DNA from: Acanthopleura granulata | Lineage: Eukaryota; Mollusca; Polyplacophora; Chitonida; Chitonidae | Direction of reading: 5' to 3' | DNA: 64,000 nucleotides | Assembly (NCBI GenBank): GCA_016165875.1 | Contig: JABBOT010000011.1 | Span: forward strand, 8,977,723 to 9,041,722 | Part shown: piece after piece, positions 47,930 to 59,910 of the stretch | Layout: the number at the start of each line of letters is the position of its first letter | How positions within the stretch are numbered: the stretch's first letter is position 1 | Notes under the pieces: model-generated | Databases searched by the model: none | Seen by the model: only the letters and a program-made list of their open reading frames with translations | What the model was told of the DNA's origin: nothing | Position numbers and translations under genes: made by a program

Positions 47930-48600
47930 GCTAACTTCACAGATTTATCTTGAATTTCTGCTCTTGCCCCTGCACCTACAGGCACTAAACTTAGTACGTG
48001 CACACTCGAGGACATGTCGCACCTGATGATAGAATTAGTTCCTAGTTCTCACCCTAAGGGGCGAACATGTGCTGAGTGTCGAACCGAGGGTAGCGCGAGC
48101 TCGTACCACTGCACCTGGAGGTGTGCATGCACAGCTGAGGACATGCCCGCGCATGTGATATGGTACAGTTAGTTCCAACTTCTAACGCTAGAGGGCGAAT
48201 TTGCAGCTGAATGTCGAATCAGGATCAGAGTCTGCACAGCTCTTACCACTGCACCCAGAGGCACTAAACTTAGTACATGTACACTTGAGGACATGGCACT
48301 TCTGATGGTACAATTAGTTCAAAGTTCTAATACTAGAAGACGAGTATGCAGCCGAGTGTCCAAACGGAACCTGAGTTTGCACGCGCTCTTAACACTGCGC
48401 CTAGAGGCACTAAACTTAGTACATGCACACTTGAGGGCATGGCGCACCTGGTGGTGAAATTCTTTCCAACTTCTAACGCTAGGGGCCGATAATACAGCTG
48501 AGTGTGTTCAGCTCGTACCACTGCTCCTAGAAGCACTAAACCTAGTTTATGAACACTTGATAATACCTAATGGTAGAATTAGTTCCAACTTCTAACACTA
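47930..48600. repeat. About 140-bp tandem repeat, array 1
   Basis: Units share GCACTAAACTTAGTACATGC, ACACTTGAGGACATG, TAGAATTAGTTCCAACTTCT and AACGCTAGAGGGCGAATATG. About four to five units are present, each partly diverged. The array begins the unclassified element repeated at 53.5 kb. Confidence 0.82.
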
Positions 48601-48601
48601 G

Positions 48602-48844
48602 GTGGCGAATATGCAGGTGAGCGTCGTGCTTGGAGTTTGGTCTCTGCAGCATTGTTTAGGTCTATTGAACCAAGATGTTCCAAACTTTTTACGTGATGTT
48701 ATGAATCTTTTAAAGCTTCCTGTTTCTGTGTTAAGAAAACTGGTTGGTCCGTACATTGGTGGATTGATTGGAGGAGATGTTATTGGATATGGATTTATAA
48801 GTGTATTGTCATTCAGTGTTTCAACGAATGTTATGCAATCTTAA
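48602..48844 (+). other. Open frame inside the unclassified repeat (80 codons), not recognised
   Basis: The predicted peptide has LPVSVLRKLVGPYIGGLIGG and DVIGYGFISVL near its end. The corresponding stretch of the second element copy (54600-54795) is frameshifted, so conservation as a protein is unlikely. The Gly/Leu-rich part matches the GGATTGATTGG repeat nearby. Confidence 0.2.
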
Positions 48845-49059
48845 TTTGTTGAAAAAATCAATGGCGGAATATCCGATGGAAGTTTTGTCGCATTGCCTGG
48901 GTAAGACGATTATGGATGGGTTTCCCAAATAATTAGTGGGCTTTTTACCGGACTTCTTGTCACTTTGAAGAGTTGATCAAAGGGTGGACTTGATAGGCCG
49001 AAGAGTTGTATATTGTTTTGGGAAATGATTGTTTACCGTGATACGTATGGAATTGTTTG

Positions 49060-50335
49060 GCAAAATAAATGTAGTTGTTGCTTTACTTGTCGGACTGGGT
49101 TGAAAGTTGATTATCAGATTGGTGGTTGGATTAATTGGAACGAATGAATGATTATCGCTTAGCTCCATTGGCTACTTGTGAGCGATATATCAGCTAAAGC
49201 ATGAAGCAGTGAATGATATTTGATTTAATGAGACCATTCAAAACCGAATATAATAGACAGATACCTTTCAACCATGTTAAAAGAGTCTAGCCTAATTTTT
49301 AAATTGAAGAATAGATGTATGGGCAGGATGGAGAAGTGACTTGGAAATTGTTGGAGGATTTATTCGCAGAATGGTTGTCAAATGTGCTGGTGTATTGAAT
49401 GGGGGTATGCAGGGCTGAATATGAGATTGTTTGCCGAAGTGAACTGGGGATTGACATCCTTAATCGTTGGTGGATTCCTTTGTGTAATCCTGACAGGATT
49501 TTTTCGTGTTTTGGTTAGTTGATAGATTGGCGCCGTGGATGAAGGACTGATTCCAGGAAGACATGAAGGATATATAGTAGAACTTGGAGGGCTTGACTGA
49601 CGGATTCGTTGGCTAATCGTTTCGCGAAATGGTAGTAAAGACGGCTGATTCATGGAATTGCTGTAGAATTGGTTTAAAATGGTTTGTAAATTACTTGCCG
49701 GTCTGATTGAATACTGATTGTCAAAATGGTTGATGGATTGAATAGCAGGGAAATGGAAGATTGATTGGCATACCGCATAGAGGGCTGATTGGTAGGTCGG
49801 GAGAATTCAGCATCGGACTGCATGGATGGAGGATTGTATGGAGGATGGATGCACAGTTGATTGACGAAGGTATGAAGAAGTAATTGGCGATGATGATGAA
49901 GGATTCATTGGCGGACTGGATGGAGTTTTCATTGATGTACTGTATCGAATATTAAATGTCTGGCTGGCGGGCACGGAAGTTGGTGAATGGATATGTTGGC
50001 TGGATGAAGAACCGATTGGCCGAATGGGTGGAGAAATGGTTGACAAACTGGATGGAGGATAGTTTTGACGGACTAGACACATGACTGACTGGCGAAGTGG
50101 TTGAGGGGTTGTCTGGCGGAGTGGATGGAGGATTGACTGGCCTACTGAATGGGGAATTGACCAGTGGACTGTGTGGAAGATTGATGAGCGGACTGAGTGG
50201 AGGAACTATTGGCGTAGTGATTGGAGGATTGACTAGCGGACTGATCGGCGTACTGATTGCAGGACTACTTAGCATACTGATTGAAAGATGGACTGGCGTA
50301 TTGAATGAAGGATTATAATTGTCGGATTGCATGGA
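49060..50335. repeat. Degenerate GGATTGATTGGCGGA-type tract (1.3 kb)
   Basis: Words such as GGAGGATTGACTGGC, GGCGGACTGATTGG and TTGGCGGAGTGGATGGAGGA recur at roughly 20-24 base steps, clearest at 50080-50320. Both strands have open frames: a plus frame rich in GLTGGL-type steps and minus frames rich in Asn-Pro and Ser-Pro. These follow from the repeat. The second copy of the element at 54.9 kb lacks this tract. Confidence 0.75.
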
Positions 50336-50338
50336 TGT

Positions 50339-50615
50339 TGCTGCCTCGCTTGGCGCTCAGCATTGGGAGTTTAGAGCAACGAAACAAAACTGGTTGGCCC
50401 GGTGACAGCATAATGTGACTCGGTGGGTTGTCATGTCTGGTGTCTTCGGCATGCTGTCCCAGTGGCGGCAGCACTTTGGGGACACGGACTCACCCTGCAC
50501 GAAGACGACACGCTATATGCACACACCAGAAGGAACCCTCGTCGACATATGACTGAAACACTGTTAAGCGCGACGCTAAAACCCCAAGCACTCAGTCACT
50601 CATTCTTCTGTGTCA
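50339..50615 (+). mobile_element. SINE of a second type, ACTC-like tail
   Basis: The block runs from CTTGGCGCTCAGCATTGGGA through GGCAGCACTTTGGGGACACG and ATATGCACACACCAGAAGGA to GCGACGCTAAAACCCCAAGC. It ends in ACTCAGTCACTCATTC, a decayed (ACTC)n tail. I recognise this arrangement as a repeat frequent in mollusc genomes; the family name is not assigned. It lies at the right border of the degenerate tract. Confidence 0.7.
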
Positions 50616-50719
50616 CCCATGCCAAAAGGTACTTTAGTAAGCTTCAAAGAAGAGGCACCAAAACATTTACATTATCCTCATATAACAGCATTATCATGAT
50701 TGCAATTTTACGAAAATAG

Positions 50720-52100
50720 ATTTCACCATAATTGTTCAAACACTGCACTATCTAAATTGCGATCTGGTTAATCTAGACTTCACATGCAGCAGTTTCACAA
50801 ACAAATTTAATCCATATTTTTCTTGAGTGTAATTTACTTAAAACACGCTAGAGGGCAAACACACAAAATTGTACTGTATATGCAATTAGATTATAGACAA
50901 GTATCGGCCCGAGGTTGTTTGGGGAGCTGTGGAATATACATTTAGATTATAGACAAGTATCGGTCCGAGGTTGTTTGGGGAGCTGTGGAATAGTCAAGCA
51001 TTTTGATTTGTTTGCGGACCTGGCTCAGTCCTAAGTTTGCGCATGGTACAAGACCTTATCTCTGTTGTTTCTGCTCGCTTCCATGACAAAAGTTGACCAG
51101 TGCAAGTGATAGGTTAGATTTCGACCTATTTTCAGTACTATATGAACTCGTATTTTCCCATTTTGGGAAAGGGGATAATGTGCCAAATAAAAAAAAAATA
51201 GACAGTGTGTATATATATATCGAAATTGTCGTATGTAAATAAATTCTCTTACATGATCAAATCATGAACGGCCACTTTTTCTTCAAAGCGATAATGAAAC
51301 GGCGAAGAACTTAAGAAATATGTGCGCTTTCAAGAAGGGATTGCTGATATTGTGCAAATGCAACCCCTAGAGACAAAATCATTTTTGTAGTTACAAGGGT
51401 GAAATAATGATGTGAAATAATATAACAAGCAGTATGTCAGTACTGCAAATGCGCGTTCCTGAAATTCTTTTACCAATACCAGCCATTTCCTTAATATATT
51501 TTGTCATTCAACACATTGAACAGAGAATTTTAAATTCTCTATAACTTAAGAATGTTATGAATAAACTCGTGCGTTAAATAAGTTTACTGGCTTACTCTCC
51601 GGAAAGAATACCCTTGTGACTTTGTAAACCAGTGTCTGGATAATAATTATAAGCCTTGTACATTGCCACTTTAACGGACATCTAGATGAGACATGTATTT
51701 CTAACAGCCTTATGATGTATTCAATAACAATGAAGATTCGCTGTTACAGTACCAGCTTTGCCTCAGACCAAACGAGGTTACAGGAGTATTACATGTTATT
51801 TGCTGAATTCGACACTTTCCATGGGTGTTCATAAAACCCTGAGATAGTATCTCATATCATGATTTTATAAAATACTTAACAGAGCTTACATATAGCTTTT
51901 ATTCACCTACTAACAGCCGCCCTCAAAAAGAAACTATTCTCTTCTTAATGGTAACACCCGAGTCTTTTCCCTGTTGCTGTAAGTGAATCATGGTGGTCTG
52001 ACATGCATTCTGTTTGTCTTAATTATCCGGCACATAAACAAAGGAGCCTCTGAGCGACGCGGGATTGGGTGTTGAGTACCTTTCACAAGAGGTGTCAGAA
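50720..52100. repeat. Right part of unclassified element, copy 1
   Basis: Positions 50735-51800 match 54985-55935 almost throughout: for example TTTTGATTTGTTTGCG, TTCCATGACAAAAGTTGACC, and ATAAACTCGTG followed by TTAAATAAGTTTACTGGCTT. The last part (51815-52100) matches 42300-42580 instead. No protein was recognised. Confidence 0.85.
50887..50998. repeat. 57-bp tandem duplication
   Basis: The words TTAGATTATAGACAAGTATC and CGAGGTTGTTTGGGGAGCTG occur twice in direct succession with only a few differences. The second element copy (55145) has only the start of one unit. Confidence 0.9.
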
Positions 52101-53520
52101 GTGATACGGGGTAAAGGTTTATGTGGCTACTTGATCCGAGCGTAGAGTTTGTGGAGGAACCGTTTTGAGTGGAAGCGTTTTAGGGAAAGCGTCACGATGG
52201 AGCCTACATAGTCTTTTCAGGCACAACTAGGTATCACAACGTGTAGAGTGGAAACTATGCACCGAGGTTGCCAACTAACTATACCCGTAACCTTTATAAA
52301 ACTATACAGTTTTATAGATAAACCTGTGGACAAAGTGACTACAACGACAAGGGGTTAAGTAACAAGAAAGGGGTTCTTTAATATATACTTACTACTTATA
52401 CTTACTATGTGCCGCTGTCCCGGGTTCAAAGACACATCTGTGTGAAATTCAGCTTGGGCTATGGTGTAGCATTGTTCCATCTTGACAATCAGCTACGCCA
52501 AACAGGCTTCCACCCGACAGTGAATTTAACCACCATGTGTGGGTCTTAAACTTACGCGGGTCCTAACCCGGACACATGTAATGACGACATGTGCCTGGTA
52601 ACAGACGCTACACGTCTCGACAGCGCATGTGGGATGACCTAACCACAGGCCAGGCATGTTAATCCGCTGTTAAAACAAAGCTCGAGTCAGGCTGTGTCTG
52701 TATCGGACACTCAACACTTTGAAGGGCTCAAGTTGTGCCTATTTTACCTCCATGATTCTACCGATACAATGTGCAGAGTGAATAAGGAGGATGCACGCCA
52801 ATGCTGATTAGTGATACCGATCATCTTTATTTTGGTGCCCTGTGACGAAGTTTTACACCATCTCAGTTTCAGAATTAGAATCAGAGAATCAGAGATTGAG
52901 AGAGTCAGGAAATTAGATTGACTGAAAATAAGAAATAAAACACGTTTTAGAATAATGTGATCCTAGTTTACAGTTCAGCGATCTACATGGAGTTCTCTCC
53001 CTTTATCCGAAACTATCGCTGTGACGACACATTTCCTCATTAAAAACTGACACACAAAAGTTACGAGTATTCAACAATAGCAGTAAACACAGGTATATAA
53101 AAGGCTGCAAAGCAATACTTTGCTGCCCGCATGGCTTTCAAATAAAACATGTTAGGTACTTTACCGTTTTGCTGGACCTCTGTTCTTTGCAAAGATAAAC
53201 TGAAAACCTTCAGAGGCCGACAGCGTGCGTCTCGCTCACAGTTACATGTTCCAACAGGGTAAACCTAAACACCGAAGGGAAACTATTCCGAAAGCGGAAG
53301 ACGGACCAGCACAGGCGGCAAAGTTTGGCGACTACACAACGTTTAACAGAGGTCCATTTCCACAACCATGGGTATTTTTCTATCCCTATGTAGACGCTAA
53401 ATACACTTCAAAATATATCAGTGAAATTATAGCTCCGTGTTCCCGGTTGAATATTCACATGTGAAGTAAGCACCCAGTTTCCAGTGCCTGGTTCGATATT
53501 CCACGTTGAATATCGAACTA
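52101..53520. other. Stretch between element copies, nothing recognised
   Basis: No gene or repeat family was recognised. A single 79-codon open frame at 53225-53464 has no known motif. Confidence 0.4.
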
Positions 53521-54600
53521 GGAACCGTGAACTAATTTCACACATTTATTTTGAATTTCTGCTCTTACCCCTAGACCTACAGGCGCTAAACTTAGTACAT
53601 GTACACTTGAGGACGTGCCGCACCTGATGATAGAATTAGTTCCTAGTTCTCACCCTAAGGAGTGAATATGTACAGCTGAGTGTCGAACCGAGGGCGGCAT
53701 GAGGTCGTACCACTGCACCTGGAGGTATAAACTTACTGCATGCACACCTGAGATCATGCCCGCGCATGTGATATAGTACAGTTACTTCCAACTTCTAACG
53801 CTAGAGGGCGAATATGCAGCTGAATGTCTAACCAGGAGGTGAGTCTGCACAGCTCTTACCACTGCACCTAGAGACACTACACTTAGTACATGCACAACTG
53901 AGGACATGGCACACCTGGTGGTACAATCAGTTCAAAGTTCTAACGCTATGGGGCGAGTACGCAGCCGAGTGTCAAACCGATAGCTAATTTCACACATTTA
54001 TTTTGAATTTCTGCCCCTAGACCTACAGGCACTAAAATTAGTACATGTACACTTGAGGACATGCCGCACCTGATGATAGAATTAGTTGCAAGCTCTGACA
54101 CAAGGGGGCGAATATATGCAGCTGAGTCGAACCGGGCTGCATGAGCTCTTAGAACCACACTGGGAGGCACTAAACTTGAGGACATGTCGCGCACGTGATA
54201 TAGTGCAGTTAGAGCATATAGTTCTAAATCCAGGGGAGGGGGAGGGGAATATGCAGCCGAGTGTCGAACCGGAGGCCGAGTCTACACAGCTCTTACCACT
54301 ACATCTAAAGGCACTAAACTCAGTACATGCACACTTGTGGGCATGCCGAAACGGATGGTACAATCAGTTCCAACTTCTAACTCTAGAGGGCAAATATGCA
54401 GCTGAATGTGGTACAATGATGGTAAAATTCGTTCCAACATCTAACGCTAGGGGCTGATAATGCAGCCAAGTCTGCGCAGTTCTTACCACTGCACCTAGCG
54501 TCATTAAACTTAGTATATGAACACTGGATAGCATCCACACCTAATGGTAGAATTAGTTCCACATTTTGTCACCAGGTGGGGAATATGCAGATGATGGTCG
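53521..54600. repeat. About 140-bp tandem repeat, array 2
   Basis: This is the same unit as at 47930-48600, with about seven to eight units. The array contains an internal larger duplication: TTTCACACATTTATTTTGAA occurs at 53538 and again at 53990. It begins copy 2 of the element. Confidence 0.85.
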
Positions 54601-55950
54601 TGCTTGCAGTTTGGTCTCTGTAGCAGTTTTTAGGTCTAATGAAACTTTTTACTTGATTGTATGAATTTTTTTAAAGCAGCTTCTTTCTGATTGGTTGCTT
54701 TGTGTATTGGTGGATTGATTGGAAGAGACGTTTTTGGATATGGATTTATAAGTGTATTGTTATTTAGTGCTTCAACGAATGTTATGCAATCTTAATTTGT
54801 TGCAAAAACCCATGGTGAAATACCCGATGGACGTTTTGTAGTATTGTGGTTTGGTTGTCCCAATAATTGGTGGATTTTTACCGGACTTCTTGTCACTTTG
54901 AGGAGTTAATTAATCGGTGGACTTGATAGGCCGAAGAGTTTGTATATTGTTTTGGGAAATTATTGTTTGCCTTGATACCTATAGAATTGTCCAAACACTG
55001 CACTTTTTACATTGCGATCCTGTCATAGAGTTCATATGCAACAGTTTCACAAATAAATTTAATTCTTTTTCTAGAGCGTAATTTATTTAAAGTGCACTAG
55101 AGCGCACATACACCAAACTGTACCGTGCAAACTGTATATATAATTAGATTATAGACAAGTATCAAGCATTTTGATTTGTTTGCGAGACCTGGGTCAGTCC
55201 TAAGTTCGCGCATGGTACAAGATCTAATCTCCGTTGTTCCAGCTCGCTTCCATGACAAAAGTTGACCAGTGCAAGTGATAGGTGAGATTCTATTTTCGAT
55301 ACGACATGAGCTCCAGTTTTTCCCATTTTGGGAAAGGGGATAATGTGGCAAACAAACAAAGAAAAAAAAATAGACAGTGTGTATATTATTGAAATTGCCC
55401 TATATAGAGAAATTATCTCACATTATCAAATCATAAACGGCCACTTTTTCTTCAAAACGATAATGAAGAGGCGAAGAAATATTTGTGTTTTCAAGAAGGA
55501 ATTCCTGCTATTGCGCAAACGCACCATCTAGAAACAAAATTATTTTTGTAGTTACAAGTGTGAAATAATGACGTGAGAGAACATCAGCTATATATCAGCA
55601 CTGCAAATGCGCGTTCCTGAAATTCCTTTACCAATATCAACCATTTTCTTAATATATTTTGCCATTCAAAACAGTAAACTCTAAATTTTAAATTCTCTAT
55701 AACTTGAGAGTATCATGAATAAACTCGTGTGTTAAATAAGTTTACTGGCTTACTCTCCGGAAAGAATACCCATGCGACTATGTAAACCAGTGTCTGGATA
55801 ATAATTATAAACCTTGTACATTGTCACTTTAGCGAACATCTAGATCAGGGGTGTATTTCTAAAAGCCTTATGACGTATTCGATAACAAGATTCGCTGTTA
55901 CAGTATTCAGGCCAAATGAGATAGTAGGGAGTATTATGTGTTGTTTGTTG
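54601..55950. repeat. Unclassified element, copy 2 (unique part)
   Basis: 54610-54980 matches 48640-49060 (for example GGATATGGATTTATAAGTGT and TTCAACGAATGTTATGCAAT). 54985-55935 matches 50735-51800. The 1.7 kb between those blocks in copy 1 is absent here, which shows that the degenerate tract and the ACTC SINE are later additions in copy 1 or lost in copy 2. Confidence 0.85.
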
Positions 55951-55978
55951 AATTCCTCTCGCTTACATATATCACAGA

Positions 55979-56135
55979 ATGGACAAGGAGACGAGGAAAG
56001 GTGACAACGTGGGCAAATATTTGGACAATTCGGATGACTTGGAAGCAGTTGAAATCAACCCTCCACCAGTCCGCCATATTGTTCATTGTTTCCGACATTC
56101 CTGTCCTTCTGGCTACTCTGCTGTTTGCCTTACAG
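55979..56135 (+). CDS. Candidate first coding exon of an SLC23-type transporter, frame disturbed
   Basis: SLC23 proteins carry ascorbate or nucleobases across the plasma membrane. The exon ends SDIPVLLATLLFALQ before donor GTAACA. This fits the SLC23 opening, in which a (V/I)xD(V/I)P..Y......LQ stretch runs into a conserved HYLT beginning the next exon. The charged start MDKETRKGDNVGKYLDNSDD from 55979 lies in another frame; a shift of one base is needed near 56060-56072 to join both. Either the copy is damaged, the true N-terminus is spliced in from elsewhere, or there is a sequence error. No HYLT exon was found downstream. Confidence 0.45.
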
Positions 56136-57572
56136 GTAACATCGCAAAGCCCAGCGGACACATTTACAGATTTCGGAAAATTCTCTGCATAATATTCGTC
56201 CTAATCAGGAACAAATGAATATATACATAGACACCATGATTGTCGTGATTTTTGGCATAACCACTGAGTCGTGATTATAAATATATATTATTTTGTTGGC
56301 GAACAGAGTCTAACGCTCTCTGCAGAATAGCAGTATTCGAGACCGCGGAAATCTGGGCATTCGCGGTTTTACTCGCGCCAACATATTTTGCGCACTCGCA
56401 GACACGGCGGTGAAAACATAGTCAAAATATCATGAGGCGGCACGCCACAATTAATTTCCCATTTACTTACATGTTAACGTTTGTCCTCACAGCACCGTCT
56501 CTAAATCTGTAAGCCCTAATCCCTTCGGGCCTGACAGTCCTTGTTCTCTGAGAAGAATCCAGTCAAATTCCTGATAGGGCATGGCCGATGAAATTTTTCC
56601 CAAAGTTGACAAACAGCTTACAGGGGTCAAACCCACCCAGTGAGAGATCAGTGAGCCCTGATTTATCTCTACTTTGACATTGTGTGCATTCGCCTCCATT
56701 TCCTGAAAAAGACACAAATTTATACCTGGAATGAAACTTTGAAGTCTGTCCTACAGAAGGGCAGCCCAGGGGAGGAAAAGAAAATATCTCTAACAATAGA
56801 AAGCATTAATTGTGATGTGTGGCCATGAGAGTTAATAGAGAACTGTGCTTCACGGCCTCTTAAGTACAACAATAGGTTTCCTTAACATTCACAATTTACA
56901 TATGATACACAGATTGTTCTGTAGTAAGACATACTACATTTTCTGGTTATTATAAGTCGTAGTTCTCAGAATAGTGCCCAATGTTGTTCATTTTCCTATC
57001 CCTTCCCTTGTTATCTTTCATCGCTTCTTCGGCTTGCCGCTGCCTCAAGCCGGTGAAGCGCCCGGATGTCCGAGGACTCGAATGGGTGCAAATATTATGT
57101 GTAACACATGGGAAAAAATCGTACGTATTATTTGCCAAAGGCAGATGGTTTACTCCGAAACTCTAGTTTACTCCATGTACCTCACTGGCAGTCATCGAAT
57201 AGGCGAAAAACACTTAAGTATGGAACTAAACAACTACCAAATGACTAAGTCAATATAACTCAAGAATGAAGAGATGTTGAGTTTTGTTGCAGGTTATTTG
57301 AAAGACACAGAGAAAACTTAGACATTTTCCTTATGGATTTATTACATTTATATCAAATAACATTATGTTTCTCATTTGACAACGGATGAACTGTATGATC
57401 GATTTTTGCATCTTCTGAGTGAAGGAACATTCCAATTTATTCACGACGCGTACGATGTTCGAATCATTCGCATAGTCTGTAATAGCTTTAGTCATTTTAC
57501 AAATGTTGCAAGAGTTTTGCCCAAGACAGTGTTACAAAGCGAGCTCTGAAAACAAATGAGTAATGCAAAATG
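56136..57572. other. Stretch with nothing certain recognised
   Basis: It has a CpG-rich patch near 56340-56430 and scattered open frames without motifs. No continuation of the SLC23-like gene was found. Confidence 0.4.
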
Positions 57573-57730
57573 GTTTCTGTGGCCAAGGGGATGGCGCGCT
57601 GGCGCAGCTTAATGATTAAGTTGCCTCTCATCAACGGGATCGCTGTGAGTCAGTTCAGCTCACTCTGGCTTCGTTTCCGGCTGTACGTGGGAAGGTATGC
57701 TAAAAAACTACGGAACCTACAAAGGTACCT
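57573..57730 (+). mobile_element. tRNA-derived SINE (plus), head half
   Basis: TCTGTGGCCAAGGGGATGGC, GCTGGCGCAGCTTAATGATT and ATCGCTGTGAGTCAGTTCAG match the family head. The copy runs to GTGGGAAGGTATGCTAA, then is replaced by the tandem repeat that follows. Confidence 0.72.
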
Positions 57731-58275
57731 GACAAATTGCTCCTCCTTAGTTACGTTACAATCTTCCTCTCTTCGGTCATCTTACAATCTGCTCCTCCTT
57801 AGTTACGTTACAATCTTCCTCTCTTCGGTCATCTTACAATCTGCTCCTCTTCAGTCAACTGGCAATCTGCTCCTGTGTATCTACTAGACAAACTGCTCTT
57901 CATTAGTGACTTGACAATCTGCTCTTCTTAAGTTACTTGACAATGTACACCTCTTTAGTTACCTGACAATCTGCTCTTACCAGGCAACCAGGTCTTCTTT
58001 AGTTACTTGACAATGTTATACTCTTTAGGTACCTGACAATCTGCTCCTCTTTAGTTATCTGACAATCTGCTCCTCTTTAGTTATCTGACAATCTGCTCCT
58101 GTTTTGTTATGTGACAGTATTCCCGTCTGTAGTCATCTGACAATCTGCTGTTTTCTAGTTGCCTGACAATGTACTCCTCTTTAATAACCTGACAATCTGC
58201 TCTTATTTAGCTACCTGACAACGTTCTCCTCTTTGGCTACCCGACAAGCTGCTCCCCTTTGGTTACCCGACAACC
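57730..58275. repeat. About 26-bp minisatellite, about 20 degenerate copies
   Basis: The unit is near TTACCTGACAATCTGCTCCT plus CTTTAG. It decays along the array (TACCCGACAAGCTGCTCC at the end). A 54-bp block (TTAGTTACGTTACAATCTTC onward) is repeated exactly near the start. The unit may derive from the truncated SINE end. Confidence 0.88.
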
Positions 58276-58829
58276 TGCAGCCACTGGAATATCATGCCGA
58301 AGACACCATACCAGTCCTGTTTGTTGATCTAACCTGTCAGTAATAAGCGCCAACCGAGACAGTAACAAGCGTCATTTTTAAAGTCTTTGATGTGACTCGA
58401 CCCTGGTGTGATCCCGGATCTCGAGGCCTGGAGGTGACAATCTAACCATCACGCCACAGTCGCGCATCTTGGCACGTGCCTGACAAAGCACCCATCGCTA
58501 TGTACCTGCCTTGATGTTCCTAGTTACGGGCCTTAATTCTTGCAAGATATTAAATCACCAGTAATAGTTAACGATCATAAAGTCATGAATAACCCCAATT
58601 TTCAACTACCTATAGTCTTCCCTTAAAACCAGACAAGGTTAGCGGCAAACGGAAATACTTTACCTTCGTCACATATTGACGATGAGGTCTGGAGGGGAAG
58701 GCTGCTAGAGGCAAGAAATATCTCCTCAGGATTAACACAGATTTATTAACGTCACATTATTTTAATTATTTATTGACGGGTGTTTATCGATACGATTTTT
58801 GTTTCCAGGGCGATGGATGGTTTACACTT

Positions 58830-59045
58830 AGCAAATATTGAAAGTTTAAGACTTAGGAAATTTAGACATTTTAACACTTAGGAAATGTTGACATTTGAAC
58901 ACTTAGGAAATGTAGACATTTGAACACTTAGGAAATTTAGACATTTTAACACATATGAAATGTTGACGGTATAACACTTATGAAACATTAGCACAAATTA
59001 GCACTTAGTATACGCTGACAATTTAACACTTAGTAAATGCTGACA
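58830..59045. repeat. About 25-bp tandem repeat, about 8 copies
   Basis: Units of the form AACACTTAGGAAATGTAGACATTT recur with small changes and become more diverged to the right. Confidence 0.85.
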
Positions 59046-59227
59046 TCTTAACGTTTGAGTTCCAGAGGGAAGCATTAAAACGAAGTCGTGATTGTAATAG
59101 TGAAAGACATTAAAGCCACAAATTATTGTTTTGTTTCGTCTTTGCAAAGCTTTTCAGTGGCTTAAATCGAAAACTAAAAACCAGTCCTGTAATGCATCAT
59201 AATTATTGACAATCCGCTCCTTCATTC

Positions 59228-59669
59228 AGTCATTCACATGATTGACATCAACTGGTTTTCCTCGTAAAACTTTAATTACCATTTCGTCAATTAAATTATT
59301 TGGTCCTCCAAACTTATTATTGTTAAGTTGATGGATGTCTTTAATAATCTCATCTACATGAATTTTAACATTAAGTTCCTGGATCAGTTATTTGCAATTT
59401 TCCCTCAGTGTAATTTTTATGCAATTGAACAGTACGTGACTTTGGTTGGTAAAATTCATCCTGGATTTTTTTTTTAATAGAACTGAAAAATTCAGAGAAA
59501 GATTTAACCGATATAGACGTATAGACAGGTTTTTAGGCACCTTACAGTAATTTCCATTAGTTTCTGGCATTTTCGAAACAGGCCCTCTAAGGATTAGTTT
59601 CCTGATCATTGTAGTTTGAACGACATTTGCACAACAATTTTTTTGGTAATTTGTTCTAGCATTCACCAT
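59228..59669 (-). pseudogene. Non-LTR reverse transcriptase fragment
   Basis: The minus strand reads ...LNVKIHVDEIIKDIHQLNNN then KFGGPNNLIDEMVIKVLRGK. This fits the start of a non-LTR reverse transcriptase (the E...I..LKN.K.PG.D.I..E..K motif). The upstream part (59669-59388) looks like the linker before it, separated by a stop. The rest of the polymerase is absent. Confidence 0.55.
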
Positions 59670-59760
59670 TGATTTGCGTGTAAGGTCGGTTTTTTGTGGT
59701 CGACTGTTTTATATAAAACTCAATTCTGAAAGATTATACCGATTTGTCGTTATACCACAT

Positions 59761-59908
59761 AGCATGGGTAAGGGTAAATCGTTTACAAGGATTTTTGTCG
59801 GGATATGGGCTATGGTTATGTCTTATCATGTCAGCACATTGATAAGCGAGAGCGGAAACTATTTCTCCGATACACTTTTCAATAACTTACGCGTTTATAT
59901 CAGTTTCT
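59761..59908 (+). CDS. Possible SLC23-like membrane exon (weak)
   Basis: The open frame reads KSFTRIFVGIWAMVMSYHVS then TLISESGNYFSD. It resembles the SLC23 segment with F..LFP.....I.SW.....LT.TG.F, which forms a membrane helix in the middle of these proteins. A possible acceptor (CCACATAG) precedes 59764, but no good donor is seen. It lies on the same strand and between the other SLC23-like exons, which is the main support. It could be chance. Confidence 0.25.
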
Positions 59909-59910
59909 AA

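Noticed and set aside
56487..56796. Coding exon on the minus strand near 56.5-56.8 kb
   Set aside because: Two overlapping frames are open but neither has a motif or clean borders; cannot be supported.
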